From NCBI RefSeq assembly GCF_000721705.1, contig NZ_JOJL01000010.1:1-64000 (forward strand): a DNA stretch of 64,000 bases. The letters run 5' to 3'. Positions within the stretch are counted from its first letter, which is position 1. Each line of letters opens with the position of its first letter. Position numbers and translations under genes: made by a program. The DNA comes from Actinoplanes subtropicus (GTDB taxonomy: Bacteria > Actinomycetota > Actinomycetes > Mycobacteriales > Micromonosporaceae). Positions 15,843-25,272 of this stretch are shown in pieces. A model generated the notes under the pieces. That model was not told the DNA's origin. It worked only from the letters and a program-made list of their open reading frames with translations, and did not search any database.

Positions 15843-17759
15843 TCAGACCTCGATGTGCGAGCCCATGATGACCGTGCGATCGCGGGGCAGGCCGAAGTGC
15901 TCGGCGGCGTCGGCCGTGATGTAGGAGGTGGCGATGAACAGCCGCTTCCGCCAGGTGGCCATCGTCGGCGCGTCCCCCCGCCGCAGCTCGATCTTCGAGA
16001 GGAACCAGGAGGCGTTCTCGAGATCGAGCTGGCCCTCGGTCGTGTCGGAATCGAGCAGCCGGAGGGCGGACTGCAGGTCCTGGGTCTCGGCGTAGCCGAA
16101 GCGCATGCTCACGTAGAAGATGCCGTCGTCCTCGTAGCCGAGCGGGTCGACCTCGATCCGATCCTCGTCGGTCAGGCGCGGCACCGGCAGCGTCTCGACC
16201 GAAATGATCAGAACGTGCTCATGCCGGACGTGGTTGTGGTCGACGTTCGCCCGCATCGCGAGCGGCGCGGTCTGATTGCCGCGGTTGAGGAAGATGGCGG
16301 TGCCGGGGACTTTCGCGATCGATGCCGCTTTTCGCCGGAGGTGCTCGATGAATTCGGTCAGCGACCCCTCGGTGCTCTGCCGCTTGGCGGTGACGATCTC
16401 CCGCCCCTTTTGCCAGGTGGCCATCACGGTGAACGCGATCAGCGCGATCAGAAGTGGCAGCCAGGCGCCGTGCAGCAACTTGGTCAGGTTGGCCGCCACG
16501 AACAGCAGGTCGACGAACAAGATGATGGTGGCGCCCGGCACCAGCAGCCAGAGCGGCGTCTTCCACCGCTGCCGGGCGATGTAGAAGAACAGCGACGCGG
16601 TGATGGTGATCGTGCCGGTCACGGTCATGCCGTACGCGTAGGCGAGGGCGGCCGAGCTGCGGAACGCGAAGACCAGGGTGAGCACCGAGACGAGCAGGAG
16701 CCAATTGATCCACGGCACGTAGATCTGACCGATCTCCTTCTCGCTCGTGTGTCGCACCCGCAACCGCGGCAGATAGCCGAGCTGGGCAGCCTGCGAGGTG
16801 ACCGAGAACGCGCCGGTGACAACGGCCTGTGCGGCGATCACCGTGGCGGCGGTGGCGAGCAGCACGAGGGGCAGCCGCGCCCAGCCCGGAGCGAGCAGGA
16901 AGAACGGGCCGCTGAGGTTGGCGGTGTCGCCGAGGACGAGCGCTCCTTGGCCGAAGTAGTTCAGCACCAGCGCGGGGAAGACCAGGAAGAGCCATCCCCG
17001 GCTGATCGCTTTGCGGCCGAAATGACCCATGTCCGCGTAGAGCGCCTCGGCGCCGGTGACCGCGAGCACAACCGCGGCGAGAGCGAAGAAGGCGATGCCG
17101 AAATGGCCGAACAGGAAGCCCAGCGCGTACGTCGGGGAAAGCGCTTTCAGGATCGCGGGGTGCTTGGCGATGCCGAGGACGCCCAGCACCCCGATCGTGA
17201 GAAACCAGGCGATCATGACCGGGCCGAAGACCCGGCCGACCGCCGTGGTGCCGCGGCGCTGCACGAGGAACAGGACCACAATGATCACCGCGGTGATCGG
17301 CACGACCGCCTCGGCGAACGACGGCTCGACGATCTTGAGGCCCTCGACGGCCGAGAGCACCGAGATGGCCGGCGTGATCATGCTGTCCCCGATGAACAGC
17401 GAGGCGCCGAAGATACCCAGCGCCGCCAGCCACGCCGCCGTCCTCCGCCCGCGGTACGCGCCCGAGCGCCGCAACAGCGTGATCAGCGCCATCACGCCGC
17501 CCTCGCCGTCGTTGTCGGCGCGCATCGCGAGCAGCACGTACTGCACGGTGACGACGATGGTGACCGACCAGAAGATGAGCGAGACCACGCCGTACACGTT
17601 GTCGATGGTGACCGGCACGGGGTGCGGGTCGTCGGGGTTGAAGACCGTCTGCACGGTGTAGATCGGGCTGGTCCCGATGTCGCCGAAGACGACGCCCAGC
17701 GCGCCGACGATCAGCGCCAGCCGGACAGTGTCCCGCGCTCCGTGCCCCTGAGCCGCCAC
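15843..17759 (-). CDS. kup: Kup-family potassium uptake transporter
   Basis: A 638-residue KUP/HAK/KT potassium:proton symporter. The first helix carries the diagnostic GALGVVFGDIGTSPIYT. About 12 TM helices fill the first 430 residues, followed by a cytoplasmic C-terminal domain of about 200 residues, the normal length for the family. The GTG start has GGAGGAG 7 bases upstream. It stands alone, 54 bases from the desulfurase-like gene. It imports K+ for turgor and pH homeostasis. No c-di-AMP riboswitch was recognised in the short leader. Confidence 0.95.
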   Translation of the reverse strand: MAAQGHGARDTVRLALIVGALGVVFGDIGTSPIYTVQTVFNPDDPHPVPVTIDNVYGVVSLIFWSVTIVVTVQYVLLAMRADNDGEGGVMALITLLRRSGAYRGRRTAAWLAALGIFGASLFIGDSMITPAISVLSAVEGLKIVEPSFAEAVVPITAVIIVVLFLVQRRGTTAVGRVFGPVMIAWFLTIGVLGVLGIAKHPAILKALSPTYALGFLFGHFGIAFFALAAVVLAVTGAEALYADMGHFGRKAISRGWLFLVFPALVLNYFGQGALVLGDTANLSGPFFLLAPGWARLPLVLLATAATVIAAQAVVTGAFSVTSQAAQLGYLPRLRVRHTSEKEIGQIYVPWINWLLLVSVLTLVFAFRSSAALAYAYGMTVTGTITITASLFFYIARQRWKTPLWLLVPGATIILFVDLLFVAANLTKLLHGAWLPLLIALIAFTVMATWQKGREIVTAKRQSTEGSLTEFIEHLRRKAASIAKVPGTAIFLNRGNQTAPLAMRANVDHNHVRHEHVLIISVETLPVPRLTDEDRIEVDPLGYEDDGIFYVSMRFGYAETQDLQSALRLLDSDTTEGQLDLENASWFLSKIELRRGDAPTMATWRKRLFIATSYITADAAEHFGLPRDRTVIMGSHIEV

Positions 17760-17883
17760 GGCGGGCTCCTCCCTCGCATGGATGACATCCGGACACTACG
17801 GCCCGCGGGCACCCTCGCTCGGCAGAACCCGCCGCAGTTTCGCCCCCGCCGTAACCGGAGTCACCGCGGGGGCGGAAAGCGAC

Positions 17884-19422
17884 TCAGCGGTGCAGGGCGG
17901 GCGCCACCGAAGCGGCGGCGACCGGCGTCGTCGTCCAGTCCGGGTGACCGGGCATCGGCGGGGTCTTCGTGCCGTACAGCCAATCGTTCAGGAACGATCG
18001 CAGGTCCTGCCCGGAGACGCGCGACGCGAGCGCGATGAAGTCCTGCGACGAGGCCGACCTGCCGCGGTACTTGGCAACCCAGGTCCGCTCGAGGCGCTCG
18101 AAATCGTTCACGCCGATCTTCTGCCGGAGCGCGAACAGGACGAGCGCTCCCCCGTCGTACACGTTGGGGTTGAAGACGTCCCAGATCGAATCCGAACGCA
18201 GCGGGTGGGCGACCGGGCCGTACTGCGCCCGCCACTTGTCGCCGCTGGCGTACGCCCGCTTGTAGTACTCCTCGAGCGTGCTCACCCCGGCGTACTGCGG
18301 GAGCGTGCCGGTCTCGTACGCGTAGAGCACCTCGTACCAGGTGGCGTGTCCCTCGTTCTGCCAGACGTCGCTCCACGCCCAGGGCGCGACGCTGTCGCCG
18401 AACCACTGGTGCGCGAGCTCGTGGGTGAGGATCGGGTTGATGATCACCGTGGGCAGGCCGAAGAATCCGGTGTCGTAGAGCGACAGCGTCTGGGTCTCCA
18501 GCGCGAAGCCCAGATTGCCGTCGATCACGAGCGATCCGTACCGCTCGAACGGGTACCGGCCGACCTTGCTCTCCATCCAGGCCACCTCGTTGCGCTCGTC
18601 GGCCGCCTCGGGCAGCAGCTTGCCGGCGAGCCGGCGCGGCACGACGTCGCGGATCGGGATGCCGTTGACCGGCGCCCGGTTGTAGGTGACGAAATCGCCG
18701 ACCGCCAGCTGGATCAGTTCGCTGGCCATCGGGTTGAACTCGCGGTAGGTGGAGGTGATGTAGCCGTTGTGCTGAGTGGTTCTGATCGGTTGGCCGTTCG
18801 CCGTCGCGGTCCAGCCCACCGGCGCGGTCATACTGATCGTGTACGTGGCCTTGTCGCGCGGGTGGTCGTTGCTCGGGAACAGCTGGTGCGACTGGTCGGG
18901 CTGGCCGGCCATGACCGTGCCGTCCGGCGTCTTCACGAAGCCGGCCGGCGAATTGGCGTTGGGCGCGATCGGGGTGGCGGTGAAGCCGGAGACGGTGACC
19001 GTGAACCGGCGGTGGTTCTCCAGCGGCCACCGCGGCGTGATGACCAGTTCGTCGCCGGAACGGCTGAACGCGGCCGGTCGGCCGTTCACCGTGACCTTGC
19101 CGACCCCGTCCCCGCCGAAGTCCAGGTCGAAGCGGGACAGCGACTGCGTGGCGACCGCCGTGATCGTCACGTCGCCGCGGACCTGCTGGGCCGGGTCCTT
19201 CTTCGGGTAGAAGATGCTGAGGTCGTAGTTCTGGACGTCGTAGCCGCCGTTGCCGAGCAGCGGATACAGCCGGTCGCCCAGGCCGGCCGATCCGGGCGTG
19301 GGTGGGTGGTGGCCGGTGGCGGAGGCCGGGTCGGCCGCGATCACCGCACCCGCCAGCCCGAGCAGCGCGGCCGATCCGGCGGCTACCAGGCGGGACGTGA
19401 GATTACCCAAGTCAGCTCTCAT
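17884..19422 (-). CDS. Secreted M1-family zinc aminopeptidase
   Basis: A 512-residue protein with a signal peptide (about 1-33, ending ASATG) and an M1 (gluzincin) domain. It has HELAHQWFGD near residue 335 with the zinc His pair and catalytic Glu, followed 18 residues later by NEGHATW, which supplies the third ligand Glu. The exopeptidase motif region reads GNLGFALETQTLS in place of the cytosolic GAMEN, as in secreted actinobacterial M1 peptidases. I chose the ATG at 19422 because it puts the signal peptide at the N-terminus. It would trim peptides outside the cell. It is not in an operon. Confidence 0.92.
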   Translation of the reverse strand: MRADLGNLTSRLVAAGSAALLGLAGAVIAADPASATGHHPPTPGSAGLGDRLYPLLGNGGYDVQNYDLSIFYPKKDPAQQVRGDVTITAVATQSLSRFDLDFGGDGVGKVTVNGRPAAFSRSGDELVITPRWPLENHRRFTVTVSGFTATPIAPNANSPAGFVKTPDGTVMAGQPDQSHQLFPSNDHPRDKATYTISMTAPVGWTATANGQPIRTTQHNGYITSTYREFNPMASELIQLAVGDFVTYNRAPVNGIPIRDVVPRRLAGKLLPEAADERNEVAWMESKVGRYPFERYGSLVIDGNLGFALETQTLSLYDTGFFGLPTVIINPILTHELAHQWFGDSVAPWAWSDVWQNEGHATWYEVLYAYETGTLPQYAGVSTLEEYYKRAYASGDKWRAQYGPVAHPLRSDSIWDVFNPNVYDGGALVLFALRQKIGVNDFERLERTWVAKYRGRSASSQDFIALASRVSGQDLRSFLNDWLYGTKTPPMPGHPDWTTTPVAAASVAPALHR

Positions 19423-19489
19423 GGTCGCCGAGCGTAACAAGGGATCGATATAGGGAAGTACAGCTTTTTGGTCCCGCGATTCGGGAAGA

Positions 19490-19660
19490 TCAGGCGACCG
19501 CCCGGGCCGATCGCCGGGCCCGCTTGATCGCGAACATCGCGTGATCGGCGCGCGACAGCAGGTCGTCGGCGTCGTCCTCGGCGGCCGCCTGGCCGAGCGC
19601 CGAATCGGGGGTCGGCGCGGTGATCGCCGCTCCGCACAGGAGCAGCACCACGCCGACGAG
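19490..19660 (-). pseudogene. C-terminal remnant of a GGDEF diguanylate cyclase
   Basis: A short frame ends with DDADDLLSRADHAMFAIKRARR, which matches the last helix of GGDEF domains (consensus DADELLxxADxAMYxAKxxGR). It is preceded by VVLLLCG and an ITAP segment that recall the GGDEF strand and the VTxSIG region. The GG(D/E)EF signature and most of the domain are missing. This 335-base gap between the M1 peptidase and the XRE regulator is otherwise empty. It is probably a decayed fragment. Confidence 0.5.
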
Positions 19661-19757
19661 CTTCCACCCACCCCGCGGCTCGGCATCGCCGGCGCGCGCA
19701 TGAGGATCCTGGGCAGACCTCCCCGGCCGGGCGCCGGCGCGACGTAGCGTCGAAGCC

Positions 19758-20633
19758 ATGGATCACCGCAGCGAGGCTCGCGACTTCCTCACCACCCGGC
19801 GCGCCCGGCTCAGCCCCGAGCAGGCCGGCCTGCCGCTCTACGGCGGTGCCCGGCGGGTCGCCGGCCTGCGCCGCGAGGAGGTCGCGATGCTCGCCGGGGT
19901 GAGCGTCGATTACTACACCCGGCTCGAGCGCGGCAACCTCTCCGGCGTTTCGGAGAGCGTGCTGCAGGGGCTCAGCCGGGCGCTTCAGCTGGACGACGCC
20001 GAGCGCGCCCACCTCCACGACCTGGCCCGCCGGGCCAACGCCGGCCCGGCCGCCCGCCGGCGCCGCCGCCCGGCCGGCCAGCACGTGCGGGCCGGTGTGC
20101 AGCGGATCCTGGACGGGATGACCATGGTTCCGGCGTACGTCCGGAACGGTCGCCTCGACGTGCTCGGCGCCAATCATCTCGGCCGGGCCGTCTTCGCGCC
20201 GATTTTCGTGGCCGAGCGACCGAACATGGCGCGTTTCATCTTCCTCGATCCGGCCGCTCGGGACTTCTACGTCGACTGGGACGGGCTCGCCGGGGACACC
20301 GTCGCGCTGCTGCGGTCGGAGGCCGGGCTCGACCCGTACGATCGAAATCTGTCGGATCTGATCGGTGAGTTGTCCACCCGGAGCGAGGTCTTCCGGTCCC
20401 GGTGGGCGGCACACAACGTGCGCCAGCACCGCACCGGGACCAAACGCCTGCATCACCCGGTCGTCGGTGAGCTCCTGCTCGCGTACGAGTCGATGGAGCT
20501 CACCGCCGACCCGGGCCTGCGGCTCAACGCCTACAGCGCGGAACCCGGTTCACCGTCGCAGGATGCTCTGAATCTGCTGGCCAGCTGGACGGTCACGACC
20601 GCCGGTCAGGGGCAGCCGAGGGCCTCCCGGTAG
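19758..20633 (+). CDS. XRE-family regulator with MmyB-like ligand domain
   Basis: A 291-residue DNA-binding protein. The N-terminal HTH (LRREEVAMLAGVSVDYYTRLERG) is followed by the MmyB-type ligand-binding domain (from about residue 110; AYVRNGRLDVLGANHLGRAVF). The order, length and motifs are those of the large actinobacterial family that often represses a neighbouring oxidoreductase or transporter. Here the adjacent genes are a GGDEF remnant and a convergent ECF sigma gene, so the target is not evident. Its last 28 bases overlap the sigma gene tail to tail. Confidence 0.92.
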   Translation: MDHRSEARDFLTTRRARLSPEQAGLPLYGGARRVAGLRREEVAMLAGVSVDYYTRLERGNLSGVSESVLQGLSRALQLDDAERAHLHDLARRANAGPAARRRRRPAGQHVRAGVQRILDGMTMVPAYVRNGRLDVLGANHLGRAVFAPIFVAERPNMARFIFLDPAARDFYVDWDGLAGDTVALLRSEAGLDPYDRNLSDLIGELSTRSEVFRSRWAAHNVRQHRTGTKRLHHPVVGELLLAYESMELTADPGLRLNAYSAEPGSPSQDALNLLASWTVTTAGQGQPRASR

Positions 20634-21250
20634 TCGGCCGGCGGGTTGCCGGCGGCGGTCTCGTCGGCCATCTCCCAGAACACCTCGGGGTAGTCGCCGT
20701 CCTTGCTCATCCGCTGGAGGAACTTCCACTGGTGGCTGCCGCGCAGCGCGTCGGCCGCCTTCGTCAGCCGGGCGCGGGCACGGGAGAGACGGGTACGCAC
20801 GGCGGCCGCCGACACGCCGAGCACCTGGGCGGCCTCCCGCGGCTCGAGCCCCTCCCGGGCGTTGAGCAGCAGAACTTCCCGATCGAGTTCGCTCAGCCGG
20901 GCGAGCGCGGCCCGGACGGCGAGCCGCTCGGGCACCTCGGCGGCGGGATCGGTCGCGAACGCGGTCAGCCGCTGGCGCAGCCGCAGACCGAGCCGCTCCC
21001 GCCGGACGTCGCCCCGGTGGTGGTTGGCGAGCACCCGCCGCGCCACCCCGTACAGCCAGAGGCGGGCCTCGCCGTCGGCCGGGATCTCCCGGCGCCGCCG
21101 CCAGGCGACCAGGAAGGTCTCGGCGACGATGTCGGCCGCGTCGGCGGGCTGCTCCACCCGGCGCACGGCATAGGCGAGCAGCGGCTCGAAGCTGGCGGCG
21201 TACACCCGCCGGAAGTGTTCCTCGTGGTCGGCTCCGGATCTCACGCTCAC
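20606..21250 (-). CDS. ECF RNA polymerase sigma factor
   Basis: A 214-residue sigma-70 family protein. Region 2 (AASFEPLLAYAVRRVEQPADAADIVAETFLVAWRR) and region 4 (LSELDREVLLLNAREGLEPREAAQVLGVSAAAVRTRLSRAR) are clear, and a C-terminal tail of about 45 residues follows. In related actinomycete loci such a sigma is followed by a membrane-bound partner, but here the downstream side is the convergent XRE gene. No anti-sigma gene is visible on either side. It starts with GTG, and a second GTG two codons on is possible. Confidence 0.88.
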   Translation of the reverse strand: MSVRSGADHEEHFRRVYAASFEPLLAYAVRRVEQPADAADIVAETFLVAWRRRREIPADGEARLWLYGVARRVLANHHRGDVRRERLGLRLRQRLTAFATDPAAEVPERLAVRAALARLSELDREVLLLNAREGLEPREAAQVLGVSAAAVRTRLSRARARLTKAADALRGSHQWKFLQRMSKDGDYPEVFWEMADETAAGNPPADYREALGCP

Positions 21251-21269
21251 CCCATGTCCGGCAACGCCC

Positions 21270-22394
21270 TCATCGTGACAGCTCGAGCTCCGATCGGGTC
21301 GCGATCGGGTTCCGGCCGCGAGCCGACTCGCGCCGGGCCGGCGCCAGGGCGGGCAGCATCGTAGCGGCGGTGAGCAAGAACGCCGCGGCGAAACCGGTCG
21401 CGGGGACGAGCACGCCGAAACCGATCGCGCCGGCCGCCATGCCCAGGTCGTACGCGGCGTTCCAGACCGCGCTCACCCCGCTGTACGCCGAGCGCGACGC
21501 CCGCTCGTACATGAGCGCCAGGGTGACGTTCTGCAGGACGCCGAACCCGGCGCCGAAGGCGGTCGCGCCGGCCAGCACGATTGCGAACGATCCGGTGGCG
21601 GCCAGCGCGGCGGTGCCGCCGATCGCGAGCAGCACGCCCGGCACGAGCAGCCGGGAATGCCCATGGCGATCGCCGATCCGGCCGGCCGCCCACCGCGCGA
21701 GGGTGCTCACAGCCGGCTGGACGAACAACACGACGGTCGCCGTCGAAGCCGGGGTCGCCAGCGGCAGGAAGGTGACGATCACGCCGGCCGCGGAGGTGCA
21801 GACGGCGAAGACGACCGGAAGCCGCCAGCCCATCGCAACGCCGTGCCCGGCCGGCTCGGCCGGCTCGGCCGGCCGCGGGTCGGGCAGGAACGGCAGGGCG
21901 GCCAGCGCGAGCAGCGGCGCGAGCGTGGCGACGACGAAGACCGGGCCGGCGCCGTAGCGGTGAGCGATCCACAGGCCGGCCGGGAGGGCGGTCAGCGAGC
22001 AGACGCCGCTGACCAGTCCGACCAGGGCCACCCCCTCGCCGCGACGTGCCGCCGGGACCACCAGGGCGACCAGCGCGTTGCCGGCCACGACGGCGATGGC
22101 GAAACCGATTCCGCGTACCGCGTCGGCCGCGATCAGCGCCGGGGCCGAGGTGGCCCGCAGGAAGACCAGGGTGGGCGCGCCGAGCAGGACCAGCCCGCCG
22201 GCGAAGGTCCGCCGGTAGCCCAGCCGGGCCACGATCCGCGGGGTGAGCAACTCGACCAGCACGGTGGCGATCAGAAACGCTCCGGTCGCCAGGCCGGCCA
22301 CCGAAGCCGACGGCGCGACCAGCGGGATAACCGCGAGCGGGAGGTAGAAGCCGAGCGCTGAGCCGGCGGTCGGGGCGAGAGCGGCGGTGTTCAT
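21270..22394 (-). CDS. MFS transporter, 12-TM type
   Basis: A 374-residue membrane protein with about 12 hydrophobic helices and an MFS motif A-like loop (RIVARLGYRRTFAGG). It belongs to the sugar/drug exporter side of MFS, but no substrate can be read. I prefer the ATG at 22394, since the 10 codons before it are polar and overlap the MocR promoter. It is divergent from the MocR regulator with a 47-base gap, an arrangement that usually means the regulator controls the transporter. Confidence 0.87.
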   Translation of the reverse strand: MNTAALAPTAGSALGFYLPLAVIPLVAPSASVAGLATGAFLIATVLVELLTPRIVARLGYRRTFAGGLVLLGAPTLVFLRATSAPALIAADAVRGIGFAIAVVAGNALVALVVPAARRGEGVALVGLVSGVCSLTALPAGLWIAHRYGAGPVFVVATLAPLLALAALPFLPDPRPAEPAEPAGHGVAMGWRLPVVFAVCTSAAGVIVTFLPLATPASTATVVLFVQPAVSTLARWAAGRIGDRHGHSRLLVPGVLLAIGGTAALAATGSFAIVLAGATAFGAGFGVLQNVTLALMYERASRSAYSGVSAVWNAAYDLGMAAGAIGFGVLVPATGFAAAFLLTAATMLPALAPARRESARGRNPIATRSELELSR

Positions 22395-22417
22395 ACCGGC
22401 CACGCTAGGAAGGAACC

Positions 22418-22435
22418 GGACCACTGATAAGGTCC
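22418..22435. promoter_or_regulatory. GGACC-N8-GGTCC inverted repeat in the MFS/MocR gap
   Basis: GGACC at 22418 and GGTCC at 22431 form an inverted repeat in the 47-base gap between the divergent MFS and MocR genes. GGTCC-like halves are common in sites bound by MocR regulators. It lies 7 bases before the MocR ATG, so it is a good candidate for autoregulation. Confidence 0.45.
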
Positions 22436-22441
22436 AATCTC

Positions 22442-23830
22442 ATGGCCATCGAGTGGGCCGGTTGGGGTCCGCAGCTTCTGCTCGAACTCGATCGCACCTC
22501 GGCCACGCCGCTGCGCTCCCAGGTGGAGCGCCATCTGCGCGCGGCGATCCGGGCCGGTCGGCTCGCCGCCGGGGAGCGGCTGCCGTCGTCGCGGGCGCTC
22601 GCGAGCAATCTCGGCCTGTCCCGGGGCGTGATCCAGGAGTGCTACGCCCAGCTCCAGGCCGAGGGCTATCTGACCGCGCACACCGGCTCGGCGACCAGGG
22701 TCGCGCACACCACGGTCGCGAAGAGCCCGCAGTCATCGGGGAAGCAGCCGCGCGCGGCGGCACCGCTGGTCGCCGACTTCCGGTCCGGCGTGCCCGATCT
22801 GCGGCTGGTCCCGCGGCAAGACTGGTCGTGGGCGATCGGCCAGGTGTGCCGGACCGCCCCGAACGCGGCGTTCGACTACGGGCCACCGAACGGGGATCCG
22901 CGCCTGCGCGAGGTGCTGGCCGCCTACCTGCGGCGGGTGCGCGCGGCCGACGCGTACGCGAACCAGGTCCTGATCTGCACCGGCGTCGCCCAGGGGCTCG
23001 GACTGGTCCTGCGGGTGCTGGCCGATCGCTGTCATACCCGGGTCGCCTTCGAGGATCCGGGAGCGGTCCGGACCGCTCGGGACGCCGCGTCGAGCGCCGG
23101 GATCGACGCGGTGCCGGTCCCGGTCGACGAGCACGGGATCGACGTGGCCGCCCTGGCCCGCAGCGGGGCGCGCGTCGTGGTGGTCACGCCCGCTCACCAG
23201 TGGCCGACCGGCGTGGTGATGGCGCCCGAGCGCCGGCTCGAGCTGCTGGCCTGGGCCCGCGAGCACGACGGCGTCGTGGTCGAGGACGACTACGACGCCG
23301 AGTTCCGCTACGACCGCGAGCCGGTCGGCGCGCTGCAGGGGCTCGCCCCCGATCGGGTCGTCTCGCTCGGCACGGTCAGCAAGTCCCTCGCGCCGGCGCT
23401 GCGCCTGGGCTGGGCCGTGCTCCCGCCGTCCCTGGTCGACGACGTGACCGTGGCGAAGAGCGTCGCCGATCGCGGCACCTCCGGCATCGACCAGCTCGCC
23501 CTGGCGACCCTGATCGAATCGGGTCGCTACGACCGGCAGCTGCGCCGGATGCGCGCCGTCTACGCCCGGCGGCGGGCGATCCTGTCCGCTCACGTCCCGC
23601 ACGTCACCGGCCTCGCGGCCGGCTTCCACGCGGTCGCGCACCTGCCGGCCGGGGCGAGCGAGCAGGAGGTCGTCGCGGCGGCCCGGGCGCGCGGGGTCGG
23701 CATCTACGGCATGAGCGATTACCGCGCCGACGGCTGCGCCGAACCGCCGTGCCTGGTGCTCGGCTTCGGCAACACCTCCGAGCAGGCGATCGAGACCGGC
23801 CTGCGGGCGATCGCCGATCTGCTGGCCTGA
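22442..23830 (+). CDS. MocR-type GntR regulator with aminotransferase domain
   Basis: A 462-residue protein. A GntR winged helix (about 20-88; PLRSQVERHLRAAIRAGRLAAGERLPSSR is the hallmark region) is fused to a fold type I aminotransferase domain. The PLP Lys is in GTVSKSLAPALRLGW, and EDDYDAEFRYD supplies the cofactor Asp/Tyr. MocR proteins sense PLP or an amino compound through this domain. The usual target is the divergent gene, here the MFS transporter. The PdxR subgroup regulates PLP synthesis, but no pdx genes are present. The ATG has no clear ribosome site. Confidence 0.93.
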   Translation: MAIEWAGWGPQLLLELDRTSATPLRSQVERHLRAAIRAGRLAAGERLPSSRALASNLGLSRGVIQECYAQLQAEGYLTAHTGSATRVAHTTVAKSPQSSGKQPRAAAPLVADFRSGVPDLRLVPRQDWSWAIGQVCRTAPNAAFDYGPPNGDPRLREVLAAYLRRVRAADAYANQVLICTGVAQGLGLVLRVLADRCHTRVAFEDPGAVRTARDAASSAGIDAVPVPVDEHGIDVAALARSGARVVVVTPAHQWPTGVVMAPERRLELLAWAREHDGVVVEDDYDAEFRYDREPVGALQGLAPDRVVSLGTVSKSLAPALRLGWAVLPPSLVDDVTVAKSVADRGTSGIDQLALATLIESGRYDRQLRRMRAVYARRRAILSAHVPHVTGLAAGFHAVAHLPAGASEQEVVAAARARGVGIYGMSDYRADGCAEPPCLVLGFGNTSEQAIETGLRAIADLLA

Positions 23831-23901
23831 ACCGGTCGATCCGGAACGAGTCGGCCGATCGGACCGTGGTGGCGATCGGATCCGATCGTTAGCTTCGCGG
23901 C

Positions 23902-24552
23902 ATGGCACCGTCCAGACTGGCCTGGTCGGCGGCGCTGCTGTCCTGGGTGATCGCGGTGCCGCTCTGGTTCGTCGGGAAATACGTCCTCGTGATCGCGCAC
24001 GAGGGCGGTCACGCGCTGCTCGCCAAACTGCTGTTCCGGAAGCTCCACTCGATCAGATTCGATCGCGACGGCGGCGGCGTCACCGCCCCGGCGTCCGAGG
24101 TGCCCTGGCTGTTCAACATCCTGATCTTCCTGGCCGGGTATCTCGGGCCCTCCATGTTCGGCCTGTTCGGGGCGTGGTTGCTGGTTCGCGGCCAGACCAT
24201 GATGGTGCTCTGGGCGAGCATGGCGTTCCTGGTCCTGATGCTCTTCGCGGTGCGCGGCCTCCTCGGCTGGCTGACGGTGCCGGGCCTGATCGTGGTGCTC
24301 TACCTGGTGACGATGCGGGTCGACCCGCCCCTGCAAACGCTCTACACGCACATGTGGGTGTGGTTCCTGCTGATCGGCGCGGTGCAGCGGATGCTCCACT
24401 TCGTGCTGGACCGGCAGTACGAGAACGGCACGAACGACTCGACCCATCTCGCCGACCTGACCCTGGTGCCCAGCGCGATCTGGGCGTTCGTGTTCCTGGC
24501 CGGCACGATCGGCGCGCTCGCCTACGGCGGGGCGATGTTGCTGCGGCTCTAA
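23902..24552 (+). CDS. M50-family membrane metallopeptidase
   Basis: A 216-residue membrane protein with about five TM helices. IAHEGGHALLAKL near residue 34 is the HExxH zinc motif inside a membrane helix. A later DSTHLADLTLVP near the fourth helix fits the distal Asp ligand region of M50B-like proteases. It lacks a PDZ domain, as in small actinobacterial M50 proteins. It may process a membrane substrate, but no anti-sigma or partner gene adjoins. Its TAA overlaps the kduD stop tail to tail by four bases. Confidence 0.85.
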   Translation: MAPSRLAWSAALLSWVIAVPLWFVGKYVLVIAHEGGHALLAKLLFRKLHSIRFDRDGGGVTAPASEVPWLFNILIFLAGYLGPSMFGLFGAWLLVRGQTMMVLWASMAFLVLMLFAVRGLLGWLTVPGLIVVLYLVTMRVDPPLQTLYTHMWVWFLLIGAVQRMLHFVLDRQYENGTNDSTHLADLTLVPSAIWAFVFLAGTIGALAYGGAMLLRL

Positions 24553-25268
24553 CGCGCCAGCCACCCGCCGTCGACCGGGAGGATCGTGCCGTGCACGTAG
24601 CGGGCGGCGTCCGAGGCGAGGAAGACCACGGCGCCCGCCAGGTCGTCCGGCGTGCCCCAACGGCCGGCCGGGATGCGGGCCAGGATCTCGGCCGAGCGGG
24701 CCGGATCGCCGCGCAGGGCCGACGTGTTGTCGGTGGCCATGTAGCCGGGGGCCACCGCGTTCACGTTGACGCCGTGTGCTGCCCACTCGTTGGCCAGCGC
24801 CTTGGTCAGGCCGGCCACGGCGTGCTTGGCGGCCGCGTACGCCGGAACCCGGAGACCACCCTGGAAGGAGAGCATCGACGCGACGTTGATGATTTTGCCG
24901 CCGCCGGCCGCGAGCATGTGCCGGCCGGCCGCCCGGCTGAGGTGGAAGTCCGCGTTCAGATCGATGGTGAGCACTTCGTCCCACTCCTCCGGGGCGACCT
25001 CGACGGCCGGCCCGCGCCGGATGACGCCCGCGTTGTTGACCAGGATGTCCGGGCGCACCTGGTCGACCACGGCGGTCAGCTCGGCCGGATCGGCGGTGGC
25101 CAGGTCACAGGCGACGAAGTCGGCGCCCCACGAGGGCGGCCGGCGACCGAGCACGGTCACCGCGGCGCCGGCCTCGGCCAGGCCGCGGGCGCACGCCTGA
25201 CCGAGACCGCGGTTGCCGCCGGTGACCAGGGCGGTCCGACCGTCCAGCCGGAAGCTGTCCAGAATCAT
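24549..25268 (-). CDS. kduD: 2-dehydro-3-deoxy-D-gluconate 5-dehydrogenase (KduD)
   Basis: A 239-residue SDR. It carries the cofactor motif TGGNRGLG, NNAGVIRR, the catalytic Ser in ASMLSFQGG, YAAAK and PGYMATDNT, with the C-terminal VDGGWLAR. These segments match KduD closely along its length. It interconverts 2,5-diketo-3-deoxygluconate and 2-keto-3-deoxygluconate with NAD(P)H, the last special step of unsaturated uronate breakdown. It is the last gene of the leftward uronate operon, 4 bases after the isomerase. KDG kinase and aldolase genes are not in the window. Confidence 0.94.
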   Translation of the reverse strand: MILDSFRLDGRTALVTGGNRGLGQACARGLAEAGAAVTVLGRRPPSWGADFVACDLATADPAELTAVVDQVRPDILVNNAGVIRRGPAVEVAPEEWDEVLTIDLNADFHLSRAAGRHMLAAGGGKIINVASMLSFQGGLRVPAYAAAKHAVAGLTKALANEWAAHGVNVNAVAPGYMATDNTSALRGDPARSAEILARIPAGRWGTPDDLAGAVVFLASDAARYVHGTILPVDGGWLAR

Positions 25269-25272
25269 CTGT

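Noticed and set aside
14568..18038. A 1156-codon open frame on the + strand
   Set aside because: It is antisense to the desulfurase-like and Kup genes. The product is Arg/Asp-rich with no recognisable domain.
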